Numbered from the stretch's first letter, positions 8,073-16,116 are shown. The stretch is DNA of 47,863 bases from CAG-303 sp034172985 (GCA_034172985.1 JAXFDY010000094.1:1-47863), one strand, 5' to 3'. The notes: generated by a model from the sequence alone, not told the origin. Numbers and translations are program-made.

Positions 8073-8130
8073 CTTCTTTCAAATCTCAGAATCCTCTTTA
8101 CTAATTTCATAAAAAATTTTTTAATTTTAC

Positions 8131-8159
8131 TTGCATTATTTTTATTTATGTGTTATTAT
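8131..8159 (+). promoter_or_regulatory. Promoter of tRNA-Gly
   Basis: TTGCAT (8131-8136), a 17-bp spacer and TATTAT (8154-8159), ending 11 bp before the mature 5' end of the tRNA. Confidence 0.65.
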
Positions 8160-8170
8160 ATCATCTGTTC

Positions 8171-8241
8171 GCGGGTGTAGTTCAATGGTAGAACACTAGC
8201 CTTCCAAGCTAGATACGTGGGTTCGATTCCCATCACCCGCT
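8171..8241 (+). tRNA. tRNA-Gly (anticodon TCC)
   Basis: A complete cloverleaf: acceptor GCGGGTG pairing with CACCCGC, D-arm GTTC...GAAC, anticodon stem CTAGC/GCTAG with loop CTTCCAA (anticodon TCC), and T-arm GTGGG-TTCGATT-CCCAT. The discriminator base is T, as usual for bacterial glycine tRNAs. The 3' CCA is not encoded. Confidence 0.97.
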
Positions 8242-8271
8242 TTTCTTTATGTCATCATAACAATTCCCATC

Positions 8272-8300
8272 TTGACAGTATCTGCAAATTCTTATATAAT
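8272..8300 (+). promoter_or_regulatory. Promoter of the CorC-type gene
   Basis: Full consensus: TTGACA (8272-8277), 17 bp, TATAAT (8295-8300). It begins about 30 bp after the tRNA, so the downstream gene need not depend on tRNA read-through. Confidence 0.85.
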
Positions 8301-8335
8301 CTCCTATAAAAAATGAATGAATAGGATGTGAAAAT

Positions 8336-9613
8336 TTGGACCCCGATTTAGTTATTAAATTATTTATTATTTTAATTTTACTTTTATTATCATCATTTTT
8401 TTCTTCAGCAGAGACTGCGCTTACCACAGTAAGCAGAATGAAAATTCTGACTTTAGCCGAAGAAGGAAACAAATCTGCTGTTAAATTATTAAAGATTATT
8501 GATAACAAAGAAAAGATGCTCAGTGCAGTACTGATTGGAAATAATATTGTTAATATTTCCGTGTCTTCTCTGACCACAGTCATTGTTACAGATTTATTCG
8601 GTAATTACGCAGTCAGTATTGCCACCTTAATATTAACAATTCTTATTTTAATTTTTGGAGAGATTACCCCAAAGACTCTTGCCACCCTTTATAACGAGAA
8701 AATATCTTTATGTTATGCCCCTGTCATTCTGGGTATCATGTGGATTCTTACTCCTGTGATTTTTATGGTAAATAAGCTCTCCATGCTGTTTATGTCATTA
8801 TTTAAAATCGACAAAAACAATAAGACCAGTACTTATACAGAAAGTGAATTAAAAACGATTGTAAATGTAAGCCACGAAGAGGGTGTCATTGAGACAGAAG
8901 AACGGGAAATGCTTCAAAATATTTTCGATTTTGGTGACAGCCAGGCAAAAGATGTGATGATTCCCCGTGTTGATATGTGTATGGTAGATGTTACTGCTTC
9001 TTATGATGACTTACTTCAGGTTTTCCGAGAAAACAGATACACCAGAATTCCTGTATACCAGGATTCAATTGACAATGTTATCGGTATTATCAATATCAAA
9101 GATCTGCTTCTTTACAAAAACGGTGAATCATTTAATTTGAAAAATTATCTTCGCCAGGCTTATTTTACATACGAATATAAAAAGTTATCAGACCTAATGA
9201 TTGAAATGAAAAAAGCATCTGTAAACATCACGATTGTTCTTGATGAATATGGTGCTGCTTCCGGTTTAATCACACTAGAAGATCTGGTAGAAGAAATCGT
9301 AGGTGAAATCCGGGATGAATATGATTATGATGAAGAGGATGCTCTAAAAGCAGTCAGCGAAAATGAATATATTGTAGAAGCTCAGATGAATCTTGACGAT
9401 TTTAATGATTATCTTGGAACAAATCTTTCATCTGATGAATATGATTCTTTGGGCGGTTTCATCATGGAGCATTTAGATCGAATCGCCATTCCGGGCGACA
9501 TTGTAAAAACCCCGGAAATCACTCTGATTGTAGATTCAACTGACAAAAACAGGATAGAAACAGTTCATGTAATATTACACAAACAGGATAGTAAGAGGAA
9601 CCTGCATTGCTGA
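8336..9613 (+). CDS. HlyC/CorC-family CNNM transporter-like protein
   Basis: A 425-residue protein with the standard order: an N-terminal DUF21/CNNM membrane domain of four helices (about residues 5-150), a CBS pair (about 205-325; VMIPRVDMCMVD and RYTRIPVYQDSIDNVIGII are typical) and a C-terminal CorC_HlyC domain ending in DSLGGFIMEHLDRI. Members are linked to Mg2+/Co2+ efflux or homeostasis; the old hemolysin name is misleading. The start is TTG at 8336, with AGGATG 7 nt upstream and its own consensus promoter. The stop codon lies in the loop of the terminator hairpin. Substrate is inferred only from family. Confidence 0.9.
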   Translation: MDPDLVIKLFIILILLLLSSFFSSAETALTTVSRMKILTLAEEGNKSAVKLLKIIDNKEKMLSAVLIGNNIVNISVSSLTTVIVTDLFGNYAVSIATLILTILILIFGEITPKTLATLYNEKISLCYAPVILGIMWILTPVIFMVNKLSMLFMSLFKIDKNNKTSTYTESELKTIVNVSHEEGVIETEEREMLQNIFDFGDSQAKDVMIPRVDMCMVDVTASYDDLLQVFRENRYTRIPVYQDSIDNVIGIINIKDLLLYKNGESFNLKNYLRQAYFTYEYKKLSDLMIEMKKASVNITIVLDEYGAASGLITLEDLVEEIVGEIRDEYDYDEEDALKAVSENEYIVEAQMNLDDFNDYLGTNLSSDEYDSLGGFIMEHLDRIAIPGDIVKTPEITLIVDSTDKNRIETVHVILHKQDSKRNLHC

Positions 9614-9634
9614 TACATTGCAGGTTTCTCTTAC
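9591..9634 (+). terminator. Strong terminator overlapping the CorC-type stop codon
   Basis: GTAAGAGGAACCTGCA pairs with TGCAGGTTTCTCTTAC over 16 bp (one G-U), then TTTTTC and a T-rich stretch. The last codons and the TGA (9611-9613) are inside the hairpin, so translation termination and hairpin formation compete for the same RNA. Confidence 0.85.
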
Positions 9635-9641
9635 TTTTTCT

Positions 9642-10238
9642 TTATTTTTTTACTTTTGCCCCTGATAATAACAGCTTTCCATATGACTTTCCCTTGAATG
9701 TAACGGGATATGTTTCATAAATGACCAGAAGCTGGTAGTCTTCTACTGTATTGACAAGTCCTGTACTTTTTCCTTCAGGAAGTAACATATTCAAATGATA
9801 TTTCTCATTGGATGCTTCTAATATCTCTTTCACTTTTGTTTCTTTTGGTGTGACATTACCCTCTGAATAAAATATCTTTTCTTTTTCACCAAAGGTATTG
9901 ATATCTTTCCCTCCTGCAAGGTAAAAACCATCGGGATACGTTAATACAATTAACTGAATCCGTATTTTCTGATACCGGGCATATGATTCATCTTCTCCCA
10001 TAAACTTTCCACGCTCTAAAGCAATTTCCTCCACAATCTTATCCCTATCAATTGTGAATCCCGCCATATCAAAGGAAACTGACTTTTCAAGAGCATCTTC
10101 TATGACATTATCCATGATATTATTATACATCATTGTCCCAAATATATGCTCCTGTAACAAATCATTCTGAAACGAAATATTTGAAAACACGCACCAGACA
10201 CACAGAACAAAGACCAAGGCAAAATCAGTTAATTTCAT
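9642..10238 (-). CDS. Tad-locus single-TM extracytoplasmic protein (198 aa)
   Basis: A 198-residue protein with one N-terminal hydrophobic helix (FALVFVLCVWCVFSNI, residues 6-21). A mostly polar domain of about 175 residues follows, expected outside the membrane. No family is recognised by eye. It is the last gene of the Tad-like operon and overlaps its upstream neighbour by 14 nt, which implies translational coupling. Topology and position suggest a minor pilin-like or TadE/F-like component. There is no G-x4-E prepilin cleavage site, so a membrane-anchored accessory subunit is equally possible. Confidence 0.75.
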   Translation of the reverse strand: MKLTDFALVFVLCVWCVFSNISFQNDLLQEHIFGTMMYNNIMDNVIEDALEKSVSFDMAGFTIDRDKIVEEIALERGKFMGEDESYARYQKIRIQLIVLTYPDGFYLAGGKDINTFGEKEKIFYSEGNVTPKETKVKEILEASNEKYHLNMLLPEGKSTGLVNTVEDYQLLVIYETYPVTFKGKSYGKLLLSGAKVKK

Positions 10239-10686
10239 TATTTCCTCCTACTGTATCATGGATAGCTTTGACACATCCGCCATAACATATCACCATATTT
10301 TCATCTGTATCGCAAATCACGATTCTGATAAAATCCTGATAGTTTAATTCATATTTTTTGTCTTTATCTAATCTGTCAAATATCTCATTCTTAAACGTGC
10401 TCAGCTGATATGTATTTTCCGGTTCATCTCCTGTCACCGCACTTTCATGTGTTATTTTAATATCATAAAGTGTATTCATTCCACTGATTTTACCTAAATA
10501 ATCTTCCATATCCTCAGACAGAATCCAGCCGGTATTTCGGATATCATCCACAAACTGCACTGTTTCCAGATATAAATACATTCTTTCCAGCTGTTTTTCC
10601 TCTTCTTTAACTGTATTTAACGGGTATAGAAACATGAGATATGTACACAAAAGAATGGAAATCACTTTTCCAAAAATATCACTCAA
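10225..10686 (-). CDS. Tad-locus single-TM protein (153 aa)
   Basis: A 153-residue protein with an N-terminal membrane helix (VISILLCTYLMFLYPL, about residues 8-23), then a helical EEEKQLERMYLYLETVQFVDDI segment and a polar C-terminal domain. The helix with Glu shortly after it recalls TadE/pseudopilin architecture, but no processing site is seen. It starts 5 bp after the 53-residue gene and overlaps the 198-residue gene by 14 nt. Function unknown; probably an envelope component of the Tad-like machine. Confidence 0.75.
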   Translation of the reverse strand: MSDIFGKVISILLCTYLMFLYPLNTVKEEEKQLERMYLYLETVQFVDDIRNTGWILSEDMEDYLGKISGMNTLYDIKITHESAVTGDEPENTYQLSTFKNEIFDRLDKDKKYELNYQDFIRIVICDTDENMVICYGGCVKAIHDTVGGNNEIN

Positions 10687-10691
10687 CCCTG

Positions 10692-10853
10692 TTATTTTAC
10701 CTCCCGAATTACATATTCATTTTCTGACAATCGATACAATTCTTCATAAGCAGTCCGAAAATAATTTTGATAAATTATCAGCAGAGTTATTGCAAGAATA
10801 AATAACAACATTCCCAAAGCCATAAAAACTGCTTCTGTTATATTTTCTTCCAT
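10692..10853 (-). CDS. Small membrane protein of the Tad-like operon (53 aa)
   Basis: A 53-codon gene starting MEENITEAVFMALG and ending EYVIREVK, with one strong hydrophobic stretch (ALGMLLFILAITLLIIY, residues 12-28) and a charged C-terminal tail. It is supported by a near-ideal AGGAGG 7 nt before the ATG and by tight packing: 8 bp after the upstream stop and 5 bp before the next start. Size and single helix recall a Flp-type pilin or small assembly factor, but the Flp cleavage motif is absent. Without it, a 175-bp hole would break an otherwise compact operon. Confidence 0.75.
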   Translation of the reverse strand: MEENITEAVFMALGMLLFILAITLLIIYQNYFRTAYEELYRLSENEYVIREVK

Positions 10854-10861
10854 ACATCCTC

Positions 10862-11311
10862 CTATGATTGGACAAAATAAATTCCTGTGATTGTATCATT
10901 GGCATCCCGGACCACTGTACCTTTAAAATCTGCATATGGATTAATATAATTATTATTTGTTTCATCTGTTGCAGTCTGATAACTATTGCTGTTCTTCGAG
11001 CCTAACTGTCCTGTCTTGGGATCAAACTCATAGCCATAAAAGACCTCTGTTTTATTTGTTTTTACGCAAATACCCATCTTTTCTTCCGACATTTTCTTTA
11101 TTACATTCAACACTTCACTTCCCGACACCGTCGTATTATCATATACGACTTTATCACTCTCTGCAAACTCAGTGTTTAAACGATTTATTTCCTTTGCACC
11201 ATTTACAGCTGTCTGTTTGGCCTCTCTCGAGATAAAAAATGCAAGTGAGATGACCACACATGTAATAATAGTTCCTGCTGCCAGTATTAAACCTTTTAAT
11301 GAATTTTCCAT
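10862..11311 (-). CDS. Pilin-like single-TM protein of the Tad-like operon (149 aa)
   Basis: A 149-residue protein with an N-terminal hydrophobic helix (GLILAAGTIITCVVISLAFF, residues 7-26), then NGAKEINRLN and a polar domain containing DNTTVSGSEVLNVIKKM and a C-terminal GTVVRDANDTITGIYFV strand pair. The layout is that of a pilin or pseudopilin, but no canonical G|xxxxE processing site precedes the helix. It is encoded right after the fused TadB/TadC-like gene, where Flp pilins or their helpers often sit. Best guess: the major extracytoplasmic subunit. Low certainty on role. Confidence 0.75.
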   Translation of the reverse strand: MENSLKGLILAAGTIITCVVISLAFFISREAKQTAVNGAKEINRLNTEFAESDKVVYDNTTVSGSEVLNVIKKMSEEKMGICVKTNKTEVFYGYEFDPKTGQLGSKNSNSYQTATDETNNNYINPYADFKGTVVRDANDTITGIYFVQS

Positions 11312-11328
11312 AGTTTCAATCTCCTTTT

Positions 11329-12939
11329 TTAACTTATCATACTATTTCCCAATGCACTGATTCCCTGCATGACAAAAGGCAAAATGAGTTTTAACAGAAT
11401 CACAAGACAAAGAGGTAGAAAAGCAATGGTTTTTGCTATCATAGATTTTTTATTGATAATCTCCTCATTATCCTGTTTATGTTTTTCCACATAATAACCC
11501 CTGTCTGTTTCTACATCCTCAAACGCCTGAAATATAGGCATTGTATCACATGCAAGGAAGCTGTCTAATAATTTCTCATAGGGATGAAACCCTGTCTTTC
11601 CTTTTGCTTCCCGAAATGTATCCATCCCTTTATTTGACAATTCATTTGATAATTCATAAATTTCGTTTTTAAAAGATACTGCAAACAATTCCATATGTTG
11701 AAGGATTTCTGCAATAGTCATACGGTCTATATGCATAATCATCAAAATGATTGTTTGAAATCTAACAATTTCCTCTTCCCTCTCCATAATAAGAATTTGC
11801 TTTTTTACTATAACGCTAAAATATAACTGATAATATCCTGACATTCCACATAACATAGAAATCAGGCATAACCAGATTCCCCTGATACCAATACTTCCAA
11901 ATAAGAATACGCCCAGAATCAGATAACCTGTACACATCATCCATCTCATCAGCATAAACTCCAGCAAATCATATTCGTACACTACCTCTTTCAACAAACG
12001 ATTCATTTTTTCCGCTCGTTTTTTTAATTTTATGATTTGAAATAATAAAAATTTTCTGACCATCTCATTCTGTGCAATCTGTCCAATCAACTGATTTTTA
12101 TATTTCACATCATAATTTATTCTCCTTAAACTTAGAATCAGCTTATACACCAAAACTGTAAAAAACACAATCAGAATTGTTGTAACAATGCCTTCCACTC
12201 CACTATATACTGCTCTCATCTCCGGCATATTAGAAATGGCCCAACGCTCAATAGGTTTTACCGAAAACACCGGAAGAATGGTCAAACCAAGAAGTCCCAT
12301 AAATTCATTATGTATTTTCCTTCTTTTTAGCTGCTCAATATTGATATCTTCCTTTAGGTAACCAAGATTTTTTACAAACATGGATTGCCCGTCCACTTTC
12401 TTATCACCATATTTTAATACCATATAGCAAATAGAATAAAAGGTAAGAAAATAATGATTTGGGGAAATCTCGCCATAATCATCTCCGTCTCCACGATAAT
12501 AATTTTTCAGACATTCTAACAGTCGTTCTCCCTGAATAGCCATTTCATATTCTGCATAATTCACAGCATCCTGAATAGCTTCTTCCAGCATACCATCAAA
12601 CTGGAATCGAAACTTGACATCCGACACAAACTTTTCCAGTTGTCCCAGCAGTTTCAATTCCAGCTTGTCCAGATCTCCATATATCTTTCCACTGATTACC
12701 ACATAGGCCACCACTGCCGACATCATTGCATAATATAAGGAAAAATCTGCACAAATAAACAGGCCTATGATAACCAGCACAGCAACGATATAAACCCTTA
12801 TTAAATATTCTGCAGTTCTCTGAATAATAGAATATCTTGTAGACGGATAGAGAATAGAAATCCGACTCTCAATTTTTCTTGTCAGTTCAGCAGTAAGAAA
12901 AAATTTTCTGCTATAATTATAGATTGTACTTTTCACCAA
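11329..12939 (-). CDS. TadB/TadC-like (GspF-type) inner-membrane platform protein, probably fused
   Basis: A 536-residue membrane protein with two related halves. Each has an early TM pair (YIVAVLVIIGLFICADF and YAMMSAVVAYVVIS; later YLILGVFLFGSIGI and LCLISMLCGMSGYYQLYF), a cytoplasmic helical region, and a late TM (EGIVTTILIVFFTVLVY; AFLPLCLVILLKLILPF). This matches a tandem T2SS-F/TadB-TadC arrangement, in which two separate genes would normally encode the halves. The second half keeps the helical ILMIMHIDRMTIAEILQHME pattern of TadC. It overlaps the TadA-like ATPase gene by 23 nt, as expected for a partner pair. Confidence 0.8.
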   Translation of the reverse strand: MVKSTIYNYSRKFFLTAELTRKIESRISILYPSTRYSIIQRTAEYLIRVYIVAVLVIIGLFICADFSLYYAMMSAVVAYVVISGKIYGDLDKLELKLLGQLEKFVSDVKFRFQFDGMLEEAIQDAVNYAEYEMAIQGERLLECLKNYYRGDGDDYGEISPNHYFLTFYSICYMVLKYGDKKVDGQSMFVKNLGYLKEDINIEQLKRRKIHNEFMGLLGLTILPVFSVKPIERWAISNMPEMRAVYSGVEGIVTTILIVFFTVLVYKLILSLRRINYDVKYKNQLIGQIAQNEMVRKFLLFQIIKLKKRAEKMNRLLKEVVYEYDLLEFMLMRWMMCTGYLILGVFLFGSIGIRGIWLCLISMLCGMSGYYQLYFSVIVKKQILIMEREEEIVRFQTIILMIMHIDRMTIAEILQHMELFAVSFKNEIYELSNELSNKGMDTFREAKGKTGFHPYEKLLDSFLACDTMPIFQAFEDVETDRGYYVEKHKQDNEEIINKKSMIAKTIAFLPLCLVILLKLILPFVMQGISALGNSMIS

Positions 12940-14500
12940 ATTCCTCCTTATCAGATTCCGTCATACGTTTTCTCATATCTCTAATTACATCATCTGAAAA
13001 TCTTCCGGTCTGCACATATCTTCCATTCTCATATTTTACAATATCTACCACTGAATATCCCTTTTCCGTCTCCTGTGGAACAATTTCTGAAATTCTTTCT
13101 ACATATCGATGACCTTTAATATCTTTTTCCAGATGTACATCAAACCGAATTGAATCCACAACCTGCTCCCGTGCAATTTTTTCGTTTCTGAATAACCCGC
13201 TGGAAAGGAGACTGTTTCTCATATATTTTACAAGACTTTCCGTTGTTTTTGCATGATGGGTAAACAATGTAAATAACGAACCTACCTGCGACATCTGAAT
13301 CAGATAAGCTGCCACTTCTATACTCGCCACCTCTCCAAGAATATTTACTACACCATCCGTTTTTTTCTGTAAATCCAGACCCTCCTGTCCCGATATGGTA
13401 TCTGTTTCACGAAAAGATAATATATTCCGTTCCGGATATGTATCTCTCAGATGAAGTTCAAATGCCATTTCCTGAATTCTCAATGTAAAAGCCGGATGGA
13501 TGTATGCTATGAGTCCCATCAGTAATGTGGTTTTTCCCGTTCCCTGTGCTCCCGTTACAGCAGTAATCTGACAGCCTTTCACGATCCACTTCAAATGTTC
13601 AATGACAATCTCATTTCCCGGATCTGTAATTAATTCTTCCATCTCCTTCCGCTCCATGGTATCAAACTTTCTTACAAAAAATGCAAAACTTTCAGAAAAT
13701 GGCGGACGTACCACTACAACTCTGGAATGGTCTTTCATCTCATTTACAATATATCCTTTTGTTTTTGACAACTGACCCGGATTGCCATAACGATAAATAT
13801 TCATACAGACACGCTCTAGTTCCCTCTCTGTCTGAAAACTTAAAAATTTCAGGTGCATTGTAATTCCATGAAAGAAAACCCAGACACTATTATATTCCCC
13901 TTCTTTACCCGACACACCGCCGGATATTCCATCGATACGAAAATCTCTCAACTGATCCACTACACCAAGTCCCCGATATCCTGCATACAGTCTTTGCACA
14001 ATGATTTTCTTTTTATCCTCTGCTGACAAAACCTCTGCTTTTTCAAAAAAGATATCTTCTATCATTTTCTGATCCATACAATATCCCTGATCTTCCTTGG
14101 AAATCTTCTCTAAAATATTATTCTCACTTATAAATCTTTCAAAAGCCTGACATCCATATTTTTCCTCATAACAGTACATCAGAATATCAAATTTATCACG
14201 GGATGATAATCTGTTGTTTTCCTGAAATGGAATGATACGATTCCAGCTTTCCTCCCCGTATTTTAGTTTGTTCACCAAAATATCTTCTATTACATTTTTT
14301 ACATAAAGTTTTGCCTGTGCATCACCTATCCCGCAGTTATTCAACGCCTCCCTTAATTCTCTTTTTCGTATCCTCAAACGCTTTAATTCCTTCTCATTCA
14401 ATCCCACTTCATACAAATTTGCCCTTAAAATCTGATTCATTTCATCACTCACAATCAAAATCAATGAATCTTCCTGAATCTCTTCTCTATATTCCTTCAT
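12917..14500 (-). CDS. Divergent TadA/CpaF-type secretion ATPase
   Basis: A 527-residue secretion ATPase, the predicted motor of the Tad-like system. Residues 1-290 form a long N-terminal domain with weak similarity to CpaF. Walker A is GAQGTGKTT at 317-325, the Asp-box region is RIQEMAFEL at 341-349, Walker B is DGVVNILGEV at 382-391, and the His box is SLFTLFTHHAKT near 408-419. Canonical CpaF has a TIEDxxEL Asp box and VGEVRG, so this is a clear outlier, though the catalytic lysine and the Glu of ILGEV are kept. It overlaps both neighbours (14 and 23 nt). Hexameric ATPase function is inferred. Confidence 0.88.
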   Translation of the reverse strand: MKEYREEIQEDSLILIVSDEMNQILRANLYEVGLNEKELKRLRIRKRELREALNNCGIGDAQAKLYVKNVIEDILVNKLKYGEESWNRIIPFQENNRLSSRDKFDILMYCYEEKYGCQAFERFISENNILEKISKEDQGYCMDQKMIEDIFFEKAEVLSAEDKKKIIVQRLYAGYRGLGVVDQLRDFRIDGISGGVSGKEGEYNSVWVFFHGITMHLKFLSFQTERELERVCMNIYRYGNPGQLSKTKGYIVNEMKDHSRVVVVRPPFSESFAFFVRKFDTMERKEMEELITDPGNEIVIEHLKWIVKGCQITAVTGAQGTGKTTLLMGLIAYIHPAFTLRIQEMAFELHLRDTYPERNILSFRETDTISGQEGLDLQKKTDGVVNILGEVASIEVAAYLIQMSQVGSLFTLFTHHAKTTESLVKYMRNSLLSSGLFRNEKIAREQVVDSIRFDVHLEKDIKGHRYVERISEIVPQETEKGYSVVDIVKYENGRYVQTGRFSDDVIRDMRKRMTESDKEEFGEKYNL

Positions 14501-15284
14501 ACCCTGCCTTTCTCAAAATCATATTTGTGGTATGATACAATGACATAATAAACTCATAATCTACATCTGTCTTTTTCGAAAAAATTCCCTTTGTAATAAA
14601 CTGGACTAATTTTCCTTCATTTATGGAATCATGAAAATGAATATTATACGGAACAACGCCGATGGCATCCCTTGCAATATTATACTTTCTGCGGATATTT
14701 CCCAGACTCTCCCTTGAATCATTATCATACCTGCCCACAACAAACAATGCTTTTTCTCTGATTATAGGATTTTCTAAAAGCTCCTCCAGTTCTTCCATGC
14801 CCTGATACAAATTTACTACAATCATATCGCTTTCATGAAAAAGAATATCCTGAATATGATTCTCACCATTGGCACAATCAATAAAATTCACACTTTCAAA
14901 CTCCCGGATTCCACATAAAAGTATTTTCATAAATCTCTCATCAAACTCTTTTTCCTCTTTTTTGGATACAGGCATATAATATAGATTTGTATGCTTCACA
15001 TTCACTGCATTATCCAGAATTTCGCCTTTTCCAATAGATTTAATTTTTGACTTATCTAAAATTTCATCCAGACCTTTTCTGTTATAATAAGAAAATTCTT
15101 CATGCAAAACACCTGCATGGCCGCCTGTTTCGAATGCTTTATGAATCGGATTACTTTCTCTGTCAAATTGAATCAATAGTGTCTTCAGAGAATATAATAC
15201 TGCTGCCATCGTACTGATTGCCAGCATATTACCGCTTGTCCCGCTTTTTCCCCTGCTGTTGCCCCAAAATGTAATGTTTTTCAA
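14487..15284 (-). CDS. TadZ/CpaE-like ParA-family protein, degenerate P-loop
   Basis: About 265 residues. An N-terminal deviant Walker A-like stretch SRGKSGTSGNMLAIS, in the place where CpaE/TadZ have KGGVGTST, is followed by a beta strand ending TLLIQFDRES, typical of the MinD/ParA fold. Later strands FIDCANGENH and MIVVNLYQG also fit. TadZ proteins localise the pilus machine at the cell pole. I start it at TTG 15284, because AGGAGG lies 9 nt upstream; the ATG at 15305 would place that site inside the gene. It overlaps the upstream ParA-like gene by 56 nt and the ATPase gene by 14 nt. Confidence 0.78.
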   Translation of the reverse strand: MKNITFWGNSRGKSGTSGNMLAISTMAAVLYSLKTLLIQFDRESNPIHKAFETGGHAGVLHEEFSYYNRKGLDEILDKSKIKSIGKGEILDNAVNVKHTNLYYMPVSKKEEKEFDERFMKILLCGIREFESVNFIDCANGENHIQDILFHESDMIVVNLYQGMEELEELLENPIIREKALFVVGRYDNDSRESLGNIRRKYNIARDAIGVVPYNIHFHDSINEGKLVQFITKGIFSKKTDVDYEFIMSLYHTTNMILRKAGYEGI

Positions 15285-15933
15285 TAGATTTCCCCTCCTT
15301 TGCATACTTTAATGCTTTTGTCACATAGTTTTTTTCACATCCTGTAATTTCCACCGACAACCGTTCCAGCACACTGCAAAACTCCGGTGACAAATTTTTA
15401 AATTCTCCAAAATTTCCATACTGCATTTTCAACCTGTATTCCCTGTCTGTCAAATCATCATGTATTTCAAAAATACGATGCTCCCGGTACATTTTCATCA
15501 GATAATCATCCTGAAAAATACATCTCAGCAAATAAGATACCGTAATCTCTCCCTCTGTTACATCACGAACGATCACTCCTGATATCATCTTGCCATTTTT
15601 AACAGATAATGTCATTGACTTAAAATTATCATATTCCGTATTTGTAACATAGTACATCTTCGACAAACGATTTCCCGTGAGACGTCTGGAATCCTGATTC
15701 AGACATACAAGTATGTATTCATAATAATCATTTTCACTGGAATAAATATGAAACCTGTCTCCTATATAATCTACATTTTTATAAGTAATTGGTAATTTTT
15801 CCGATGCCGGCAATAAATCATATAATCCGTTGCTGCCGGTAAGATCTGCTATAAGAACTTTTTTTTGAAGATTTTTAAGAATCTGTCCAAGATAAACTGC
15901 AATATCTACGGACGGCAGTCCGCACAAACCCAC
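15229..15933 (-). CDS. Second TadZ/ParA-like protein without a P-loop; start codon unclear
   Basis: First gene of the Tad-like operon, about 235 residues. The start looks like the first strand and helix of a ParA/MinD fold (VGLCGLPSVDIAVYLGQIL, then KKVLIADLTG), but the glycine-lysine P-loop is replaced by CGLPSVD, so ATP binding is doubtful. The GTG at 15933 given here lies 22 nt past the only good ribosome binding site (GGAGG at 15956-15960) and would clip strand 1. In-frame ACG at 15948 has ideal 7-nt spacing and would add TNTVY, completing the strand; a small indel is another explanation. The rest has no recognised domain. It probably partners the next TadZ-like protein. Confidence 0.7.
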   Translation of the reverse strand: MGLCGLPSVDIAVYLGQILKNLQKKVLIADLTGSNGLYDLLPASEKLPITYKNVDYIGDRFHIYSSENDYYEYILVCLNQDSRRLTGNRLSKMYYVTNTEYDNFKSMTLSVKNGKMISGVIVRDVTEGEITVSYLLRCIFQDDYLMKMYREHRIFEIHDDLTDREYRLKMQYGNFGEFKNLSPEFCSVLERLSVEITGCEKNYVTKALKYAKEGKSIEKHYILGQQQGKKRDKR

Positions 15934-16013
15934 ATATACAGTGTTCGTACCTTCACCTCCCTAAAATTCGGGAGATATGTCGTCTTGGATCATTAATTTT
16001 CAGAAACAACAAT

Positions 16014-16042
16014 ATTGTATCATATTCTTTTCTATTTGTAAA
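16014..16042 (-). promoter_or_regulatory. Promoter of the Tad-like operon
   Basis: On the minus strand TTTACA (16037-16042), a 17-bp spacer and TACAAT (16014-16019). It is the only good promoter seen for the eight-gene leftward operon. It lies back to back with the pyrB promoter. Confidence 0.65.
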
Positions 16043-16087
16043 TACTTTTGTAATATTTTTCATTTTTTATTTACTTTTTATATTAAC

Positions 16088-16116
16088 TTGTCATTTAATA
16101 GAAAATGTGCTAATAT
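16088..16116 (+). promoter_or_regulatory. Promoter of pyrBI
   Basis: TTGTCA (16088-16093), 17 bp, TAATAT (16111-16116). The leader to the pyrB ATG is only about 35 nt, too short for a PyrR-type or leader-peptide attenuator, so none is proposed. Confidence 0.65.

Noticed and set aside
10744..10965. A 73-codon leftward ORF
   Set aside because: It straddles the end of the pilin-like gene and the 53-residue gene in another frame, with no ribosome binding site; the 53-residue ORF at 10692-10853 is the better call.
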